Source: Butyrivibrio sp. MC2021 (GTDB taxonomy: Bacteria; Bacillota; Clostridia; Lachnospirales; Lachnospiraceae). Taken from it: a stretch of DNA of 64,000 nucleotides. The position numbers and the translations under genes are program-made. Within the stretch, counting starts at the first letter, position 1. Each line of letters begins with the position of its first letter. Positions 45,609 through 53,693 of this stretch are shown here, piece by piece. The notes beneath the pieces were generated by a model. The model was given only the letters and a program-made list of their open reading frames with translations. It did not search any database and was not told the DNA's origin. Location of the stretch: the NCBI RefSeq assembly GCF_000621605.1, contig NZ_JHXX01000001.1, positions 310,001 through 374,000 of the forward strand. The letters are read 5' to 3'.

Positions 45609-47657
45609 TTATGTATCTTCTTCAATATCTTCCGCATCTGTTATAACTACTTCTGAAGAATGCGTAATTTCCTTACCTTCTTCTGCAGATTCTTCCAGTT
45701 CATCAATAACAGGTTCAATGTACTCCGGCACTGACAGCCTTCCGTGTATTACCGGCTGGAAGGTATTCTTTACCGCATGAACAAAGGCTTCTTTGACACC
45801 TCCTTTATAAAATCTGTTGATAAGCATACCCTGCATACCGCCAAGCCCCTCTGTACTCATGCTCATTATTGCATCCATAAGCATTACGGTGCCGGGAGTT
45901 TCAAGAAGTCTTATCTGAATGCCGGCAGGAACGGAAGGGTGAATGAAAGTCCCTTTTCTGTCCTCTCTGTCTGTGGCATCATCATCAAAACAAATATTAA
46001 GGGTTCTGGTGCAGGCTTCCTCTAGAAAACTGATTTCATTTCTTATCACAAGCCTGTTATATTCATCAGTCTTGCAGAAAGAAGTAAGTGAAACCTTATA
46101 GATCTCGCCGTGCATATTGATGTCGCTGATATATCTCTTGCCGCCAAATCCGCATCTTAGCTTGTAGATGGCGCTTCCTTCATACAGATCTATGTAAAAA
46201 GAGTTATTCTCCCCTATCCTAAAGCCTATCTTATGAATTCCATCGGTAAAGTTGTTATGGACCACCTGCATCATAAGAGGGAAAATACCAACTCCGGTGA
46301 CATCCAGATCATAGGTCTTTCCGTCAAGCTTTTTAAACCAGGTGCCCATAAGTTTATTTTCATTTCTCACATTGAAGGAATTGACCTGGGCCTTGAAACT
46401 GCCCCTTCTGTTTTCGAAGGAAGCAACTTTTTTCCTGGGTCTTCCGGTGGTCATGGTCACAGTTCTCTGTTTCCAGCCTCCTGAGCATATGATCGGATAC
46501 TCAGCATTACACCCACTTACGGATTTTGCAAGAGCCTTCAGGTCAGATAATGCAGCAAAGTCCTCGGGAAGCGGCTCGTCGCTGACCTTTATCCTGTTCT
46601 TAAAGGCTTCTCTTATATACGTGGCCATGGGACTTGTCTGGAAAATATCACTGTTTCCGGCATTGGTAACTACAACCATATCAATGTCGGGATATACAAA
46701 AACATTCTGTCCAAGCATTCCGTTATAGGCAAAAGAACCCGGTCTGTCATCATTTATCCACAGCTGATATCCGTAATGCCCATTATCTTCTTTTCCTGTC
46801 TCGATCTGCCATTTTATGGATTCCTCAACCCACTCTGCAGGAACGATCTGATTACCGTCCCACATACCCTTGTTAAGGTATAGCTGACCGAGCTTTGCCA
46901 TGTCCTCAGCCCTGATAAACAAGCCCCATCCACCTTTAGTGATACTCTGGGGACAGCTCTCCCAATATACCCTCTTGATACCCATGGGATTAAATATTCT
47001 CTCCTTACAAAAATCAAAGGCTGACTGTCCTGTGATCTCTGTAATAATGGCTGAAAGCATGTAGGTATTCATGCTGTTATATTCAAATTGTGTTCCGGGA
47101 TCAAACTTAAAAGAACTTTCCAGATAGGCTTTCCTCCAGTCATTGCCGCTGATTGCACCGGCCTCACTGAAATCCACGCCGCTGGACATATTAAGAAGAT
47201 TGTGGACAGTGACATTTTTCCTGAAAAACCCAAAGGGGCTTACTCTGGCACTGAAAATGTCACTGAGTTTATCATTGGTAGAAAGCTTTTCTTCTCCCAC
47301 AAGTATGCCTATGGCCATTCCAATTATACTTTTACACATGGAATAAGACACATGCCACATATCCATGCTGTAGGGTTCGAAAGCACATTCCGCTATCACA
47401 TAGCCATGTCTTAAGAACATGAGCTTATGCACATTGCAATCTTTATTCTCTGACAGAAATCTTATCAATTCAGTAAAAAAAGCAGAACTGACGCCCTGTG
47501 ATTCAGGTGTTCTTCTCTCAAGATAAGTCTCCCCAATGGGGGTAAATTCCATAAAGGCGGGTTTCTGAGGTTTATAATCAACCTTGCTGATTTCCCCGGT
47601 CTCTCTGGCAACTAACTTTAAAAGAAGCTCTCCAACGTCAAGTCCTGCTCTGGCCAT
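45609..47657 (-). CDS. Beta-lactamase/D-Ala-D-Ala carboxypeptidase-fold serine hydrolase
   Basis: A 682-residue protein with an N-terminal class C/AmpC-like serine hydrolase (about 40-355) and a C-terminal beta-rich part (about 370-640) of unknown type. Catalytic marks are VSYSMCKSIIG (S-x-x-K nucleophile/base), FEYNSMNTYML (Y-x-N) and, in place of the third motif, the FAYNGMLGQNVF region. There is no signal peptide or membrane helix, which is unusual for this fold. The C-terminus is strongly acidic. Many relatives are esterases or peptidases; the substrate is unknown. The unusual length comes from the C-terminal domain. 19 bases separate it from the P-type ATPase gene upstream. Confidence 0.85.
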   Translation of the reverse strand: MARAGLDVGELLLKLVARETGEISKVDYKPQKPAFMEFTPIGETYLERRTPESQGVSSAFFTELIRFLSENKDCNVHKLMFLRHGYVIAECAFEPYSMDMWHVSYSMCKSIIGMAIGILVGEEKLSTNDKLSDIFSARVSPFGFFRKNVTVHNLLNMSSGVDFSEAGAISGNDWRKAYLESSFKFDPGTQFEYNSMNTYMLSAIITEITGQSAFDFCKERIFNPMGIKRVYWESCPQSITKGGWGLFIRAEDMAKLGQLYLNKGMWDGNQIVPAEWVEESIKWQIETGKEDNGHYGYQLWINDDRPGSFAYNGMLGQNVFVYPDIDMVVVTNAGNSDIFQTSPMATYIREAFKNRIKVSDEPLPEDFAALSDLKALAKSVSGCNAEYPIICSGGWKQRTVTMTTGRPRKKVASFENRRGSFKAQVNSFNVRNENKLMGTWFKKLDGKTYDLDVTGVGIFPLMMQVVHNNFTDGIHKIGFRIGENNSFYIDLYEGSAIYKLRCGFGGKRYISDINMHGEIYKVSLTSFCKTDEYNRLVIRNEISFLEEACTRTLNICFDDDATDREDRKGTFIHPSVPAGIQIRLLETPGTVMLMDAIMSMSTEGLGGMQGMLINRFYKGGVKEAFVHAVKNTFQPVIHGRLSVPEYIEPVIDELEESAEEGKEITHSSEVVITDAEDIEEDT

Positions 47658-47676
47658 TGCATATCCCTCCGATAAA

Positions 47677-49572
47677 TTAGTCCTTATACTTAAGCGCTCT
47701 CATGGAATTAAGGATTGCAATAACAGCCACTCCGACATCACCAAACACTGCAAGCCACATGGTTGTAAGTCCCAGCGCACCAAGAATAAGGATTGCCAGC
47801 TTCACAGCCAGAGCAAATACAATGTTCTCTTTAACAATTCGGATAGTCTTTCTTGCTATTTTAACAACTGATGAGATCTTTCTGACATCATCATCCATAA
47901 TTACTATATCAGCGGCTTCAATTGCTGCATCGCTGCCCAGAGAACCCATGGCGATACCTACATCAGCTCTCATAAGAACAGGAGCATCATTGATTCCGTC
48001 TCCAACGAAAGCAAGCTTATTATTATTATCCGATTTTAAAAGTAATTTTTCAACCTCGCCCACTTTGTCGGCAGGAAGCAGCTCTGAATGAACCTCATCG
48101 ATGCCGATCTGCCCTGCAACATACTCTGCAGCAGCCTTTCTGTCGCCGGTAAGCATAACAGCCTTCTTAACACCGGCCTTCTTCATACGACTGATGGCAT
48201 CGGCTGCGCCTTCCTTGATGACATCTGAGATAACTACACAGCCCGCATATTTGCCGTCATAGGCCACATATACGATTGTGCCGGCTTTATCAGATGCTTC
48301 GTAGGTAATCTTCTTATCCTCAAGAAGTTTGGTATTTCCGAGAAGGAGCTCTTTTCCGCCATAGACAGTACTGATACCTCTACCGGCAATCTCTTTTGTC
48401 TGAGAGCCATCAAGCTCTTCAAATGTAGCATTACCGTTGGCCTCCGTATAAGCTGCCAGAATGGATTTGGCTATAGGATGATTTGATAAGCTCTCACCGG
48501 CAGCAGCCAGCTTAAGAAGCTCATCTTTGTTAACTGTGCTGTTCTTAGAAGGAACCACATCAGTAACTCTGAACTCGCCCTTTGTAAGGGTTCCTGTCTT
48601 GTCAAAAACAACTGTTGTGATCTTGGAAGCTGCTTCAAGGAAGTTACTTCCCTTAACCAGGACACCTATCTTGGAGGAAGCACCGATACCTCCGAAGAAT
48701 CCCAGAGGAACAGAGATAACAAGGGCGCATGGGCATGAAACTATAAGGAAAATGCAGGCCCTCTTTATACTGTCTGCAAATGCCATGTATCCGAAAAGCG
48801 GAGGAAGTATGGCAAGAAGTACTGCTCCTATGGTAACAACCGGTGTGTAGTATCTTGCAAACCTGGTTATAAAGTTCTCCATTCTGGACTTCTTATTGCT
48901 GGCATTCTCCACCAGTTCCAGGATACGGGCAACTGTGGAGTCCTCGTAAGCCTTCTCTGCTCTTATCTTAAGAAGTCCCTCACCGTTGATACATCCGCTG
49001 ATAACATTATCTCCCTCAACAGCTCTTCTCGGAACGGACTCGCCTGTAAGGGCCGCTGTATCAAGATAGGACTCACCTTCTGTTACAACGCCGTCTACAG
49101 GAATCTTTTCACCTGCTCTTATAAGAAGTATATCACCAATAGATACCTCTTCCGGGTCTACCTCATTAACACTGCCGTCTTCAGCAATCACATTGGCAAA
49201 ATCCGGTGCTATGCTCATCATATCTGAAATGGACTGTCTTGATTTTCCTACAGCCACAGCCTGGAAAAGTTCTCCTACCTGGTAAAAAAGCATAACTGCC
49301 AAGGCCTCAGAATATTCTCCGATGCCAAAGGCACCGAATGTAGCTATCATCATCAGGAAGTTTTCATCAAACACCTGACCATGGCTGATATTTATAGCCG
49401 CTTTTCTGATTACGTCATAGCCTATGATCACATAGGGCACCAGATAAATGGCAAACTGTACAAACCGGGGTACAGGCTGCATGATTCCTGTCTTATCCAA
49501 TATCAGCAATGCAAAGAACATTACAAGAACTACAATTATTCGATTTCTAACTTTTTTCTGCTTTTTTGTCAT
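47677..49572 (-). CDS. cadA: Zn/Cd/Co-transporting P1B-type ATPase
   Basis: Exports divalent heavy metals. The 631 residues contain the A-domain LTGESVPRRAVEGD, the transmembrane metal motif VSCPCALVISVPLG, the phosphorylation site DKTGTLTKGEFRV, the HP motif NHPIAKSI and the hinge [11 protein letters not shown]. The SCPCALVIS form with the late helix LAVFGDVGVAVIAILNSMRAL is typical of the Cd/Zn (P1B-2) group. It lacks an N-terminal HMA domain, and the separate HMA gene upstream supplies one. ATG 49572 with AGGTGA ahead was chosen; the longer open frame has no ribosome site. Third gene of the ArsR-HMA-ATPase unit. Confidence 0.9.
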   Translation of the reverse strand: MTKKQKKVRNRIIVVLVMFFALLILDKTGIMQPVPRFVQFAIYLVPYVIIGYDVIRKAAINISHGQVFDENFLMMIATFGAFGIGEYSEALAVMLFYQVGELFQAVAVGKSRQSISDMMSIAPDFANVIAEDGSVNEVDPEEVSIGDILLIRAGEKIPVDGVVTEGESYLDTAALTGESVPRRAVEGDNVISGCINGEGLLKIRAEKAYEDSTVARILELVENASNKKSRMENFITRFARYYTPVVTIGAVLLAILPPLFGYMAFADSIKRACIFLIVSCPCALVISVPLGFFGGIGASSKIGVLVKGSNFLEAASKITTVVFDKTGTLTKGEFRVTDVVPSKNSTVNKDELLKLAAAGESLSNHPIAKSILAAYTEANGNATFEELDGSQTKEIAGRGISTVYGGKELLLGNTKLLEDKKITYEASDKAGTIVYVAYDGKYAGCVVISDVIKEGAADAISRMKKAGVKKAVMLTGDRKAAAEYVAGQIGIDEVHSELLPADKVGEVEKLLLKSDNNNKLAFVGDGINDAPVLMRADVGIAMGSLGSDAAIEAADIVIMDDDVRKISSVVKIARKTIRIVKENIVFALAVKLAILILGALGLTTMWLAVFGDVGVAVIAILNSMRALKYKD

Positions 49573-49599
49573 ACTGTCACCTATAATCCCACATGATTT

Positions 49600-49628
49600 A
49601 AATGCCATTTCGAAGTGAAATGGCATTT
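49600..49628 (-). other. Intercistronic hairpin between the HMA and cadA genes
   Basis: A 12-bp perfect stem (AAATGCCATTTC / GAAATGGCATTT, loop GAAGT) lies 14 bases past the HMA stop. No T-tract follows on the minus strand, so it is more likely an mRNA-stability or processing hairpin, or a weak attenuator, setting chaperone-to-pump ratio. Confidence 0.5.
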
Positions 49629-49642
49629 TCTAATAATCTCAT

Positions 49643-49858
49643 TCAGATTTCAATTTCGCAGTCAGGCTCAACCTTCTTGCAGGCCTTAACTGCCTGATCC
49701 AGTACAGAATCAAAAACATCATCTGCAGCCTCTAAAGAAAGTTTCTGAGTCATAAAATTAACTCTTGCACTTACCACTCCCTCAATCTTCTTGATAGCTT
49801 CTTCCATCTTAGCTGCACAGTTAGCACAATCTACTTCACACTTATAAGTCTTTTTCAT
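49643..49858 (-). CDS. Small heavy-metal-associated (HMA) domain protein
   Basis: A 71-residue soluble domain of the CopZ/HMA fold. The metal-binding CxxC loop is CEVDCANCAAKMEEAIKKIE, in which DCANC is the Zn/Cd-pump form (as in CadA and ZntA) rather than the copper form MxCxxC. It therefore probably acts as the detached N-terminal domain or metallochaperone for the ATPase gene that follows. ATG 49858, with AAAGGG 8 bases ahead, was chosen; a TTG nine codons upstream is unsupported. It lies 32 bases after the ArsR-type regulator. Confidence 0.85.
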   Translation of the reverse strand: MKKTYKCEVDCANCAAKMEEAIKKIEGVVSARVNFMTQKLSLEAADDVFDSVLDQAVKACKKVEPDCEIEI

Positions 49859-49890
49859 ATCATTATCCCTTTCTGCCTTAGGCAAATAAT

Positions 49891-50250
49891 TTACTCGGTA
49901 ATATGGTTAATTCCCTGAGCAAGAATGGTTCTCACATGCTCATCAGCAAGAAAATATATAATAGACTTGCCATCTCTTCTGTTACCTACAAGCTTGCTCT
50001 GCTTGAGTATCCTGAGCTGATGGGAAATAGCTGACTGTGTCATATTCAGTGTCTCAGCTATGTCACATACACACATCTCTGATTCAAACAAAGCCACTAG
50101 AATTCTGATCCTGGTTGAATCACCAAAAACCTTAAAAAGCTCTGCCAGATCATAAAGAAGATCATCGTCAGGCATCAGATTATTTACGCTCTCAACCTTA
50201 TCGCTATGAACGTGTACTTCTTCGCAGCACTCTACGTCATTTATAGCCAT
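49891..50250 (-). CDS. ArsR/SmtB-family metal-responsive repressor (CadC/CzrA-like)
   Basis: A 119-residue winged-helix repressor that leaves DNA when it binds metal. Two metal sites can be read. One is the thiol site made of N-terminal VECCEEVHVH and the alpha-3 motif EMCVCDIAET (about 59-66), as in CadC. The other is the alpha-5 site DEHVRTILAQGINHITE with the D-x-H...H-x-x-E spacing of zinc sensors such as CzrA. The recognition helix is MTQSAISHQLRILK. ATG 50250 was chosen because AAAGG stands 9 bases before it; an ATG three codons upstream abuts that site. It probably controls its own operon through the operator at 50280-50303. Confidence 0.93.
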   Translation of the reverse strand: MAINDVECCEEVHVHSDKVESVNNLMPDDDLLYDLAELFKVFGDSTRIRILVALFESEMCVCDIAETLNMTQSAISHQLRILKQSKLVGNRRDGKSIIYFLADEHVRTILAQGINHITE

Positions 50251-50279
50251 ATGCTTCATCCTTTCATTTATTTTGAATT

Positions 50280-50303
50280 ACATATGAATATCTGTTCATA
50301 TGT
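50280..50303 (-). promoter_or_regulatory. ArsR/SmtB-type operator
   Basis: Inverted repeat ACATATGAA / TTCATATGT with a 6-base spacer. Its core reads TATGAATATCTGTTCATA, one base off the classical ATGAACA..TGTTCAT operator of the SmtB/CzrA/CadC group. It lies between the -10 box and the ATG, covering the transcription start of the repressor operon. Confidence 0.8.
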
Positions 50304-50305
50304 TT

Positions 50306-50334
50306 AATATATCCTTCAATCACTGATATGTCAA
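50306..50334 (-). promoter_or_regulatory. Promoter of the metal-efflux operon
   Basis: Read on the minus strand: TTGACA (50334-50329), 17-base spacer, TATATT (50311-50306). Perfect -35, near-perfect -10 and ideal spacing. The operator follows directly. Confidence 0.85.
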
Positions 50335-50344
50335 TACTTTTTTA

Positions 50345-50378
50345 TAAAAAAAAGCCTCTACCCATATAGTAGAAGCTT
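50345..50378 (-). terminator. Terminator of the tyrS-lipoprotein transcript
   Basis: Stem AAGC-c-TCTAC / GTAGA-a-GCTT with one mismatch and a 7-base loop, followed on the minus strand by eight T. It lies 17 bases past the lipoprotein stop. Confidence 0.8.
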
Positions 50379-50394
50379 CTTCCAATTAGTCAGA

Positions 50395-51990
50395 TTATTC
50401 TTTTGTCATGGAAACAATGCTGTATCCATCAAAAATACTACTGATATTCTTCTGAAGTACAGCTGTATAATTATATTCTGTAACATCTGATCCATCTAAA
50501 GATGATTTTTTGAACTTTCCTATTACAGTGACAGTTTCACCATTTACTTCCGCCTCCCAGGATTCAATGTTTCCATTGTAATAACCACTGGAAGTGTTAT
50601 AAGCATCAATTGCGTCGCCATCAGAAAGGGATTTAAACTCAATCTTTTCTCCTGTGAGATCATAGGAGATGCTCTCAACATCTTTTTTACTTAAAATGCC
50701 ATTTCTGGTCTTTATAAAGTCATTGAGATGTCTTGTGGCAAAATAGCTGTTCTGTAAAAAGAAGTTAATGAAGTCCTTCTCCCAATTATCAGCCTTAACT
50801 GCCTCTTTGGATTCAAAACTGTCATAAATAAGAGCAATTTCCTCAAGAGCATCCTTCATGTTATCCCCGAGATAGAATCCGTTTTCAGGAATGATATCTC
50901 CTATTTTCGTAGAAAGAATACTCCAGTTGGATTCATTACTGCGATCTACAATCTTGAAGCCCTTATAGGTCTCAAGGTAGAACCACATATCTCCCGTCTT
51001 GGAAATCTTGTAAACATTGCAGCAAAACTCAATGTCCTCACCGGAAAGATAGCATTTATTTACATCCAGCTCATTATTGTCCCTGAGAATGATCTGCACG
51101 CCTACGCAATCAGACATGTCATCATATAAAGATGCGATATTATTGGCTTCCTCAAAAGAAACCTCTTTTGCTCCGTAGAGTTTGTATACGCCATTATCAG
51201 CATAAAGAGCATATGGGATATTGCTTCTGGCATAGAGACACTCTTCAACGGTGCTCTCGGTATTGTCAGTCATTGCATAGCTGCAGTGGGCGTCAAGAGT
51301 CCAGAACAACTCATTGTTCTCATCAAAGGTCTTGGTTCCTCTGAAATTAAGATCAGGAACCGCATTAAGGAGCTCGTCATTCTTAAGAGTAAATACATAT
51401 CCAATCTTATCTGCGCCGCAATAGCCGTTGAGAGTTATGTAATTTAAGCCCCCGATCTCCAGATACTGCTGCTTGGATGCTATTTCATTATCCGGAGCAG
51501 TCCCTTCAAGTAAATGAGGCGTAAGCTTCTCATCCACAAAATATATATCGGCCGCATATACGTAGTCCAGGGTATCCTCGCTGTCTACATCTCCTGAAAT
51601 CTTACCGATAAAGCCCGGCAGAACAAATGCCTCATTCTTCCCATCATTATCCAGATCTACCACAAAACTGCAGAACTTCTCTTTTGTTCCCAGTTCAACA
51701 TCAATGGCAGCGGTAAACTCGTTTTCACCAAAGCTAAGAGCTATCTCACCTTTTCCTACCTCGATATCCAGAGATTCTTCTTCCTCTTCTTCAATCTCCT
51801 TAGCCACCTCAGAAGTAGCTGTTATAGCTGCATCATCAGCTTCAGCCGGTTCCTCTGTAAAATTCTGTGGAAAAAGATCCTCGTCAAAAGATGAAAGTCC
51901 AATGGTGCTGTTCTCCGGTATTTTATCTTTACCACATGCTGACAGCACAGTGGCTGCCAGCATGCATACTGTAATAATGTTTTTTCTCAT
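50395..51990 (-). CDS. Lipoprotein of unknown function, co-transcribed with tyrS
   Basis: A 531-residue exported lipoprotein with signal MRKNIITVCMLAATVLSAC (lipobox LSAC, Cys about 19). An acidic, Glu-rich linker follows (about 45-75, including KEIEEEEEESLDIE), then a long mature region with FSFVVDLDNDGKNEAFVLPG, a pattern like FG-GAP/VCBS-type or calcium-loop beta repeats (DLDNDGKNE). No family recognised beyond that. Its ATG is one base after the tyrS stop, so it must share the tyrS message and its T-box control, an odd partner. Function unknown. Confidence 0.7.
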   Translation of the reverse strand: MRKNIITVCMLAATVLSACGKDKIPENSTIGLSSFDEDLFPQNFTEEPAEADDAAITATSEVAKEIEEEEEESLDIEVGKGEIALSFGENEFTAAIDVELGTKEKFCSFVVDLDNDGKNEAFVLPGFIGKISGDVDSEDTLDYVYAADIYFVDEKLTPHLLEGTAPDNEIASKQQYLEIGGLNYITLNGYCGADKIGYVFTLKNDELLNAVPDLNFRGTKTFDENNELFWTLDAHCSYAMTDNTESTVEECLYARSNIPYALYADNGVYKLYGAKEVSFEEANNIASLYDDMSDCVGVQIILRDNNELDVNKCYLSGEDIEFCCNVYKISKTGDMWFYLETYKGFKIVDRSNESNWSILSTKIGDIIPENGFYLGDNMKDALEEIALIYDSFESKEAVKADNWEKDFINFFLQNSYFATRHLNDFIKTRNGILSKKDVESISYDLTGEKIEFKSLSDGDAIDAYNTSSGYYNGNIESWEAEVNGETVTVIGKFKKSSLDGSDVTEYNYTAVLQKNISSIFDGYSIVSMTKE

Positions 51991-51991
51991 A

Positions 51992-53218
51992 TCAGAACTC
52001 AGCAGTTACCTTCTTGTAAGACTTCTTACCCTTGCGGACCATAACGCCTTCGCCGAATACATCCTTGGTGTAGGTTGACTTAACATCAGAAACCTTCTCC
52101 TCATTAAAGGTTACACCGCCCTGCTCAACTGCACGTCTTGCTTCACTTCTTGTAGCGCAAAGGCCTGCAGAAACAAGAACCTGAAGAATATCAACAACGC
52201 CGTCTCTGAAGTCCTCTGCCTTAAGAGAAACAGAAGGAACATTGGACATATCTCCGCCGCCTGCGAAAAGTGCTCTTGCAGCATCCTGAGCCTTCTGAGC
52301 TTCCTCCTTGCCGTGAACGAGAGCTGTAAGCTCGAATGCAAGGATCTCCTTCTTCTCGTTGATTCTGGATCCATCCCACTTCTCCATCTCAAGGATCTCC
52401 TCGATAGGAATGAATGTGAGCATCTTGATGCACTTATCAACGTCAGCATCGCCAACGTTTCTCCAGTACTGGTAGAAGTCGAAGGGTGATGTCTTGTTAG
52501 GATCAAGCCATACAGCGTTTCCTGCTGTCTTGCCCATCTTCTTGCCCTGTGAGTCGGTAAGAAGTGTGATGGTCATAGCGTGAGCATCCTTACCAAGCTT
52601 ACGACGGATAAGCTCTGTACCACCAAGCATGTTGCTCCACTGATCATCTCCACCGAACTCAAGGTTGCAGTTGTACTTCTGGAACATGTAATAGAAGTCA
52701 TAGGACTGCATGATCATGTAGTTAAACTCAAGGAAGGAAAGTCCCTTCTCCATACGCTGCTTGTAGCATTCAGCACGAAGCATGTTATTAACTGAAAAGC
52801 AAGCACCAACCTCACGAAGAAGCTCGATGTAGTTGAGGTTCATAAGCCAGTCAGCATTGTTTACCATCATAGCCTTGCCTTCGCCGAAGTCGATGAACTT
52901 CTCCATCTGCTTCTTGAAACACTCAGCGTTGTGATCGATATCTTCTCTTGTAAGCATCTTTCTCATATCGGTTCTTCCTGAAGGATCACCGATCATTGTT
53001 GTACCACCACCGATAAGAGCGATGGGCTTGTTGCCGGCCATCTGAAGTCTCTTCATAAGTGTGAGAGCCATGAAATGACCTGCTGTAAGAGAATCTGCTG
53101 TACAGTCAAAGCCGATATAGAATGTTGCCTTACCTGCATTAACAAGTTCTCTGATCTGTTCCTCATCTGTAACCTGTGCGATGAGGCCTCTTGCCTTAAG
53201 TTCTTCAAAAATCTGCAT
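51992..53218 (-). CDS. tyrS: Tyrosyl-tRNA synthetase
   Basis: Class I synthetase charging tRNA-Tyr, 408 residues, the expected bacterial length. The HIGH-type motif is DCTADSLTAGHFMAL (about 38-52), the tyrosine pocket YIMIQSYDFYYM-like segment reads MIMQSYDFYYMF (about 170), followed by FGGDDQWSNMLGGTELIRR, the KMSKS-type motif GKKMGKTAGNA (about 228) and a C-terminal S4 RNA-binding domain (about 340-405, SEARRAVEQGGVTFNEEKV). Ribosome site TTTGGAGG before ATG. Expression is controlled by the tyrosine T-box leader upstream. Confidence 0.97.
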   Translation of the reverse strand: MQIFEELKARGLIAQVTDEEQIRELVNAGKATFYIGFDCTADSLTAGHFMALTLMKRLQMAGNKPIALIGGGTTMIGDPSGRTDMRKMLTREDIDHNAECFKKQMEKFIDFGEGKAMMVNNADWLMNLNYIELLREVGACFSVNNMLRAECYKQRMEKGLSFLEFNYMIMQSYDFYYMFQKYNCNLEFGGDDQWSNMLGGTELIRRKLGKDAHAMTITLLTDSQGKKMGKTAGNAVWLDPNKTSPFDFYQYWRNVGDADVDKCIKMLTFIPIEEILEMEKWDGSRINEKKEILAFELTALVHGKEEAQKAQDAARALFAGGGDMSNVPSVSLKAEDFRDGVVDILQVLVSAGLCATRSEARRAVEQGGVTFNEEKVSDVKSTYTKDVFGEGVMVRKGKKSYKKVTAEF

Positions 53219-53262
53219 ATAGCACCTCCAAAATAAATTCGATTGGAAGGACGGTTTTCTGC

Positions 53263-53305
53263 AAAAAAATAGTCCTTCGCAATCATGTTAATGATTACAA
53301 AGGAC
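53263..53305 (-). terminator. T-box terminator hairpin of tyrS
   Basis: Stem GTCCTT-t-GTAATCAT against ATGATTGC-g-AAGGAC, with a run of seven T on its minus-strand exit side (53269-53263). It is the terminator alternative to the T-box antiterminator; its 5' arm includes the CCGTCCTT that also pairs with the T-box bulge helix. Confidence 0.85.
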
Positions 53306-53579
53306 GGAAATACCGTGTTACCACCTTCATTCACGCATAGTTCACACCATGCGCCTCATCAAGTACACCGCTCATGCACTAAGGCATTCACATCATACTC
53401 ATCCGATGTAACGTATCGGAAATCGTCACAGCTTACTAGACAGATCAATCATTCTTCTGTGCAGCTCACGGAGGTATTCGTCCTCATCCTTAACCAGCGC
53501 CTCTCACCAACCGGCAACTCTCTGTGGTCAGACTATGAATCCTACTTGTTCCGATCAAAGCCTTTGTTTATTAAACCTA
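53263..53579 (-). promoter_or_regulatory. Tyrosine-specific T-box leader
   Basis: About 315 bases of leader between promoter and tyrS, in a stretch that would otherwise be empty. On the minus strand stem I has the AGTAGGATTC-like start, the GNTG/AGAGAGTTGCCGG and GAGAGGCGCTGG distal parts, and the specifier bulge GAATACC with the Tyr codon UAC (53476-53474). The T-box motif AAGGTGGTAACACGG (53327-53313) presents UGGU to pair with the ACCA end of uncharged tRNA-Tyr. The antiterminator competes with the hairpin at 53272-53305. Uncharged tRNA-Tyr should allow read-through into tyrS and the lipoprotein gene. Confidence 0.93.
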
Positions 53580-53585
53580 CGCTTT

Positions 53586-53613
53586 ATTTTATATTATCTC
53601 AGATTAATGTCAA
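53586..53613 (-). promoter_or_regulatory. Promoter of the tyrS T-box operon
   Basis: Read on the minus strand: TTGACA (53613-53608), 16-base spacer, TAAAAT (53591-53586). Start about 53579, just ahead of stem I. Confidence 0.75.
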
Positions 53614-53633
53614 TATTCTTTTAGTATAAACAC

Positions 53634-53670
53634 AGAAAAAGGGCGCATACCCGAAACTCAGGTATGCGCC
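53634..53670 (-). terminator. Terminator of the xylB-isomerase operon
   Basis: 10-bp stem GGCGCATACC / GGTATGCGCC, loop of 9 bases, followed on the minus strand by CTTTTTCTG. It lies 23 bases after the isomerase stop. Confidence 0.85.
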
Positions 53671-53693
53671 TATATAATTATCTCTTTTCCTTA

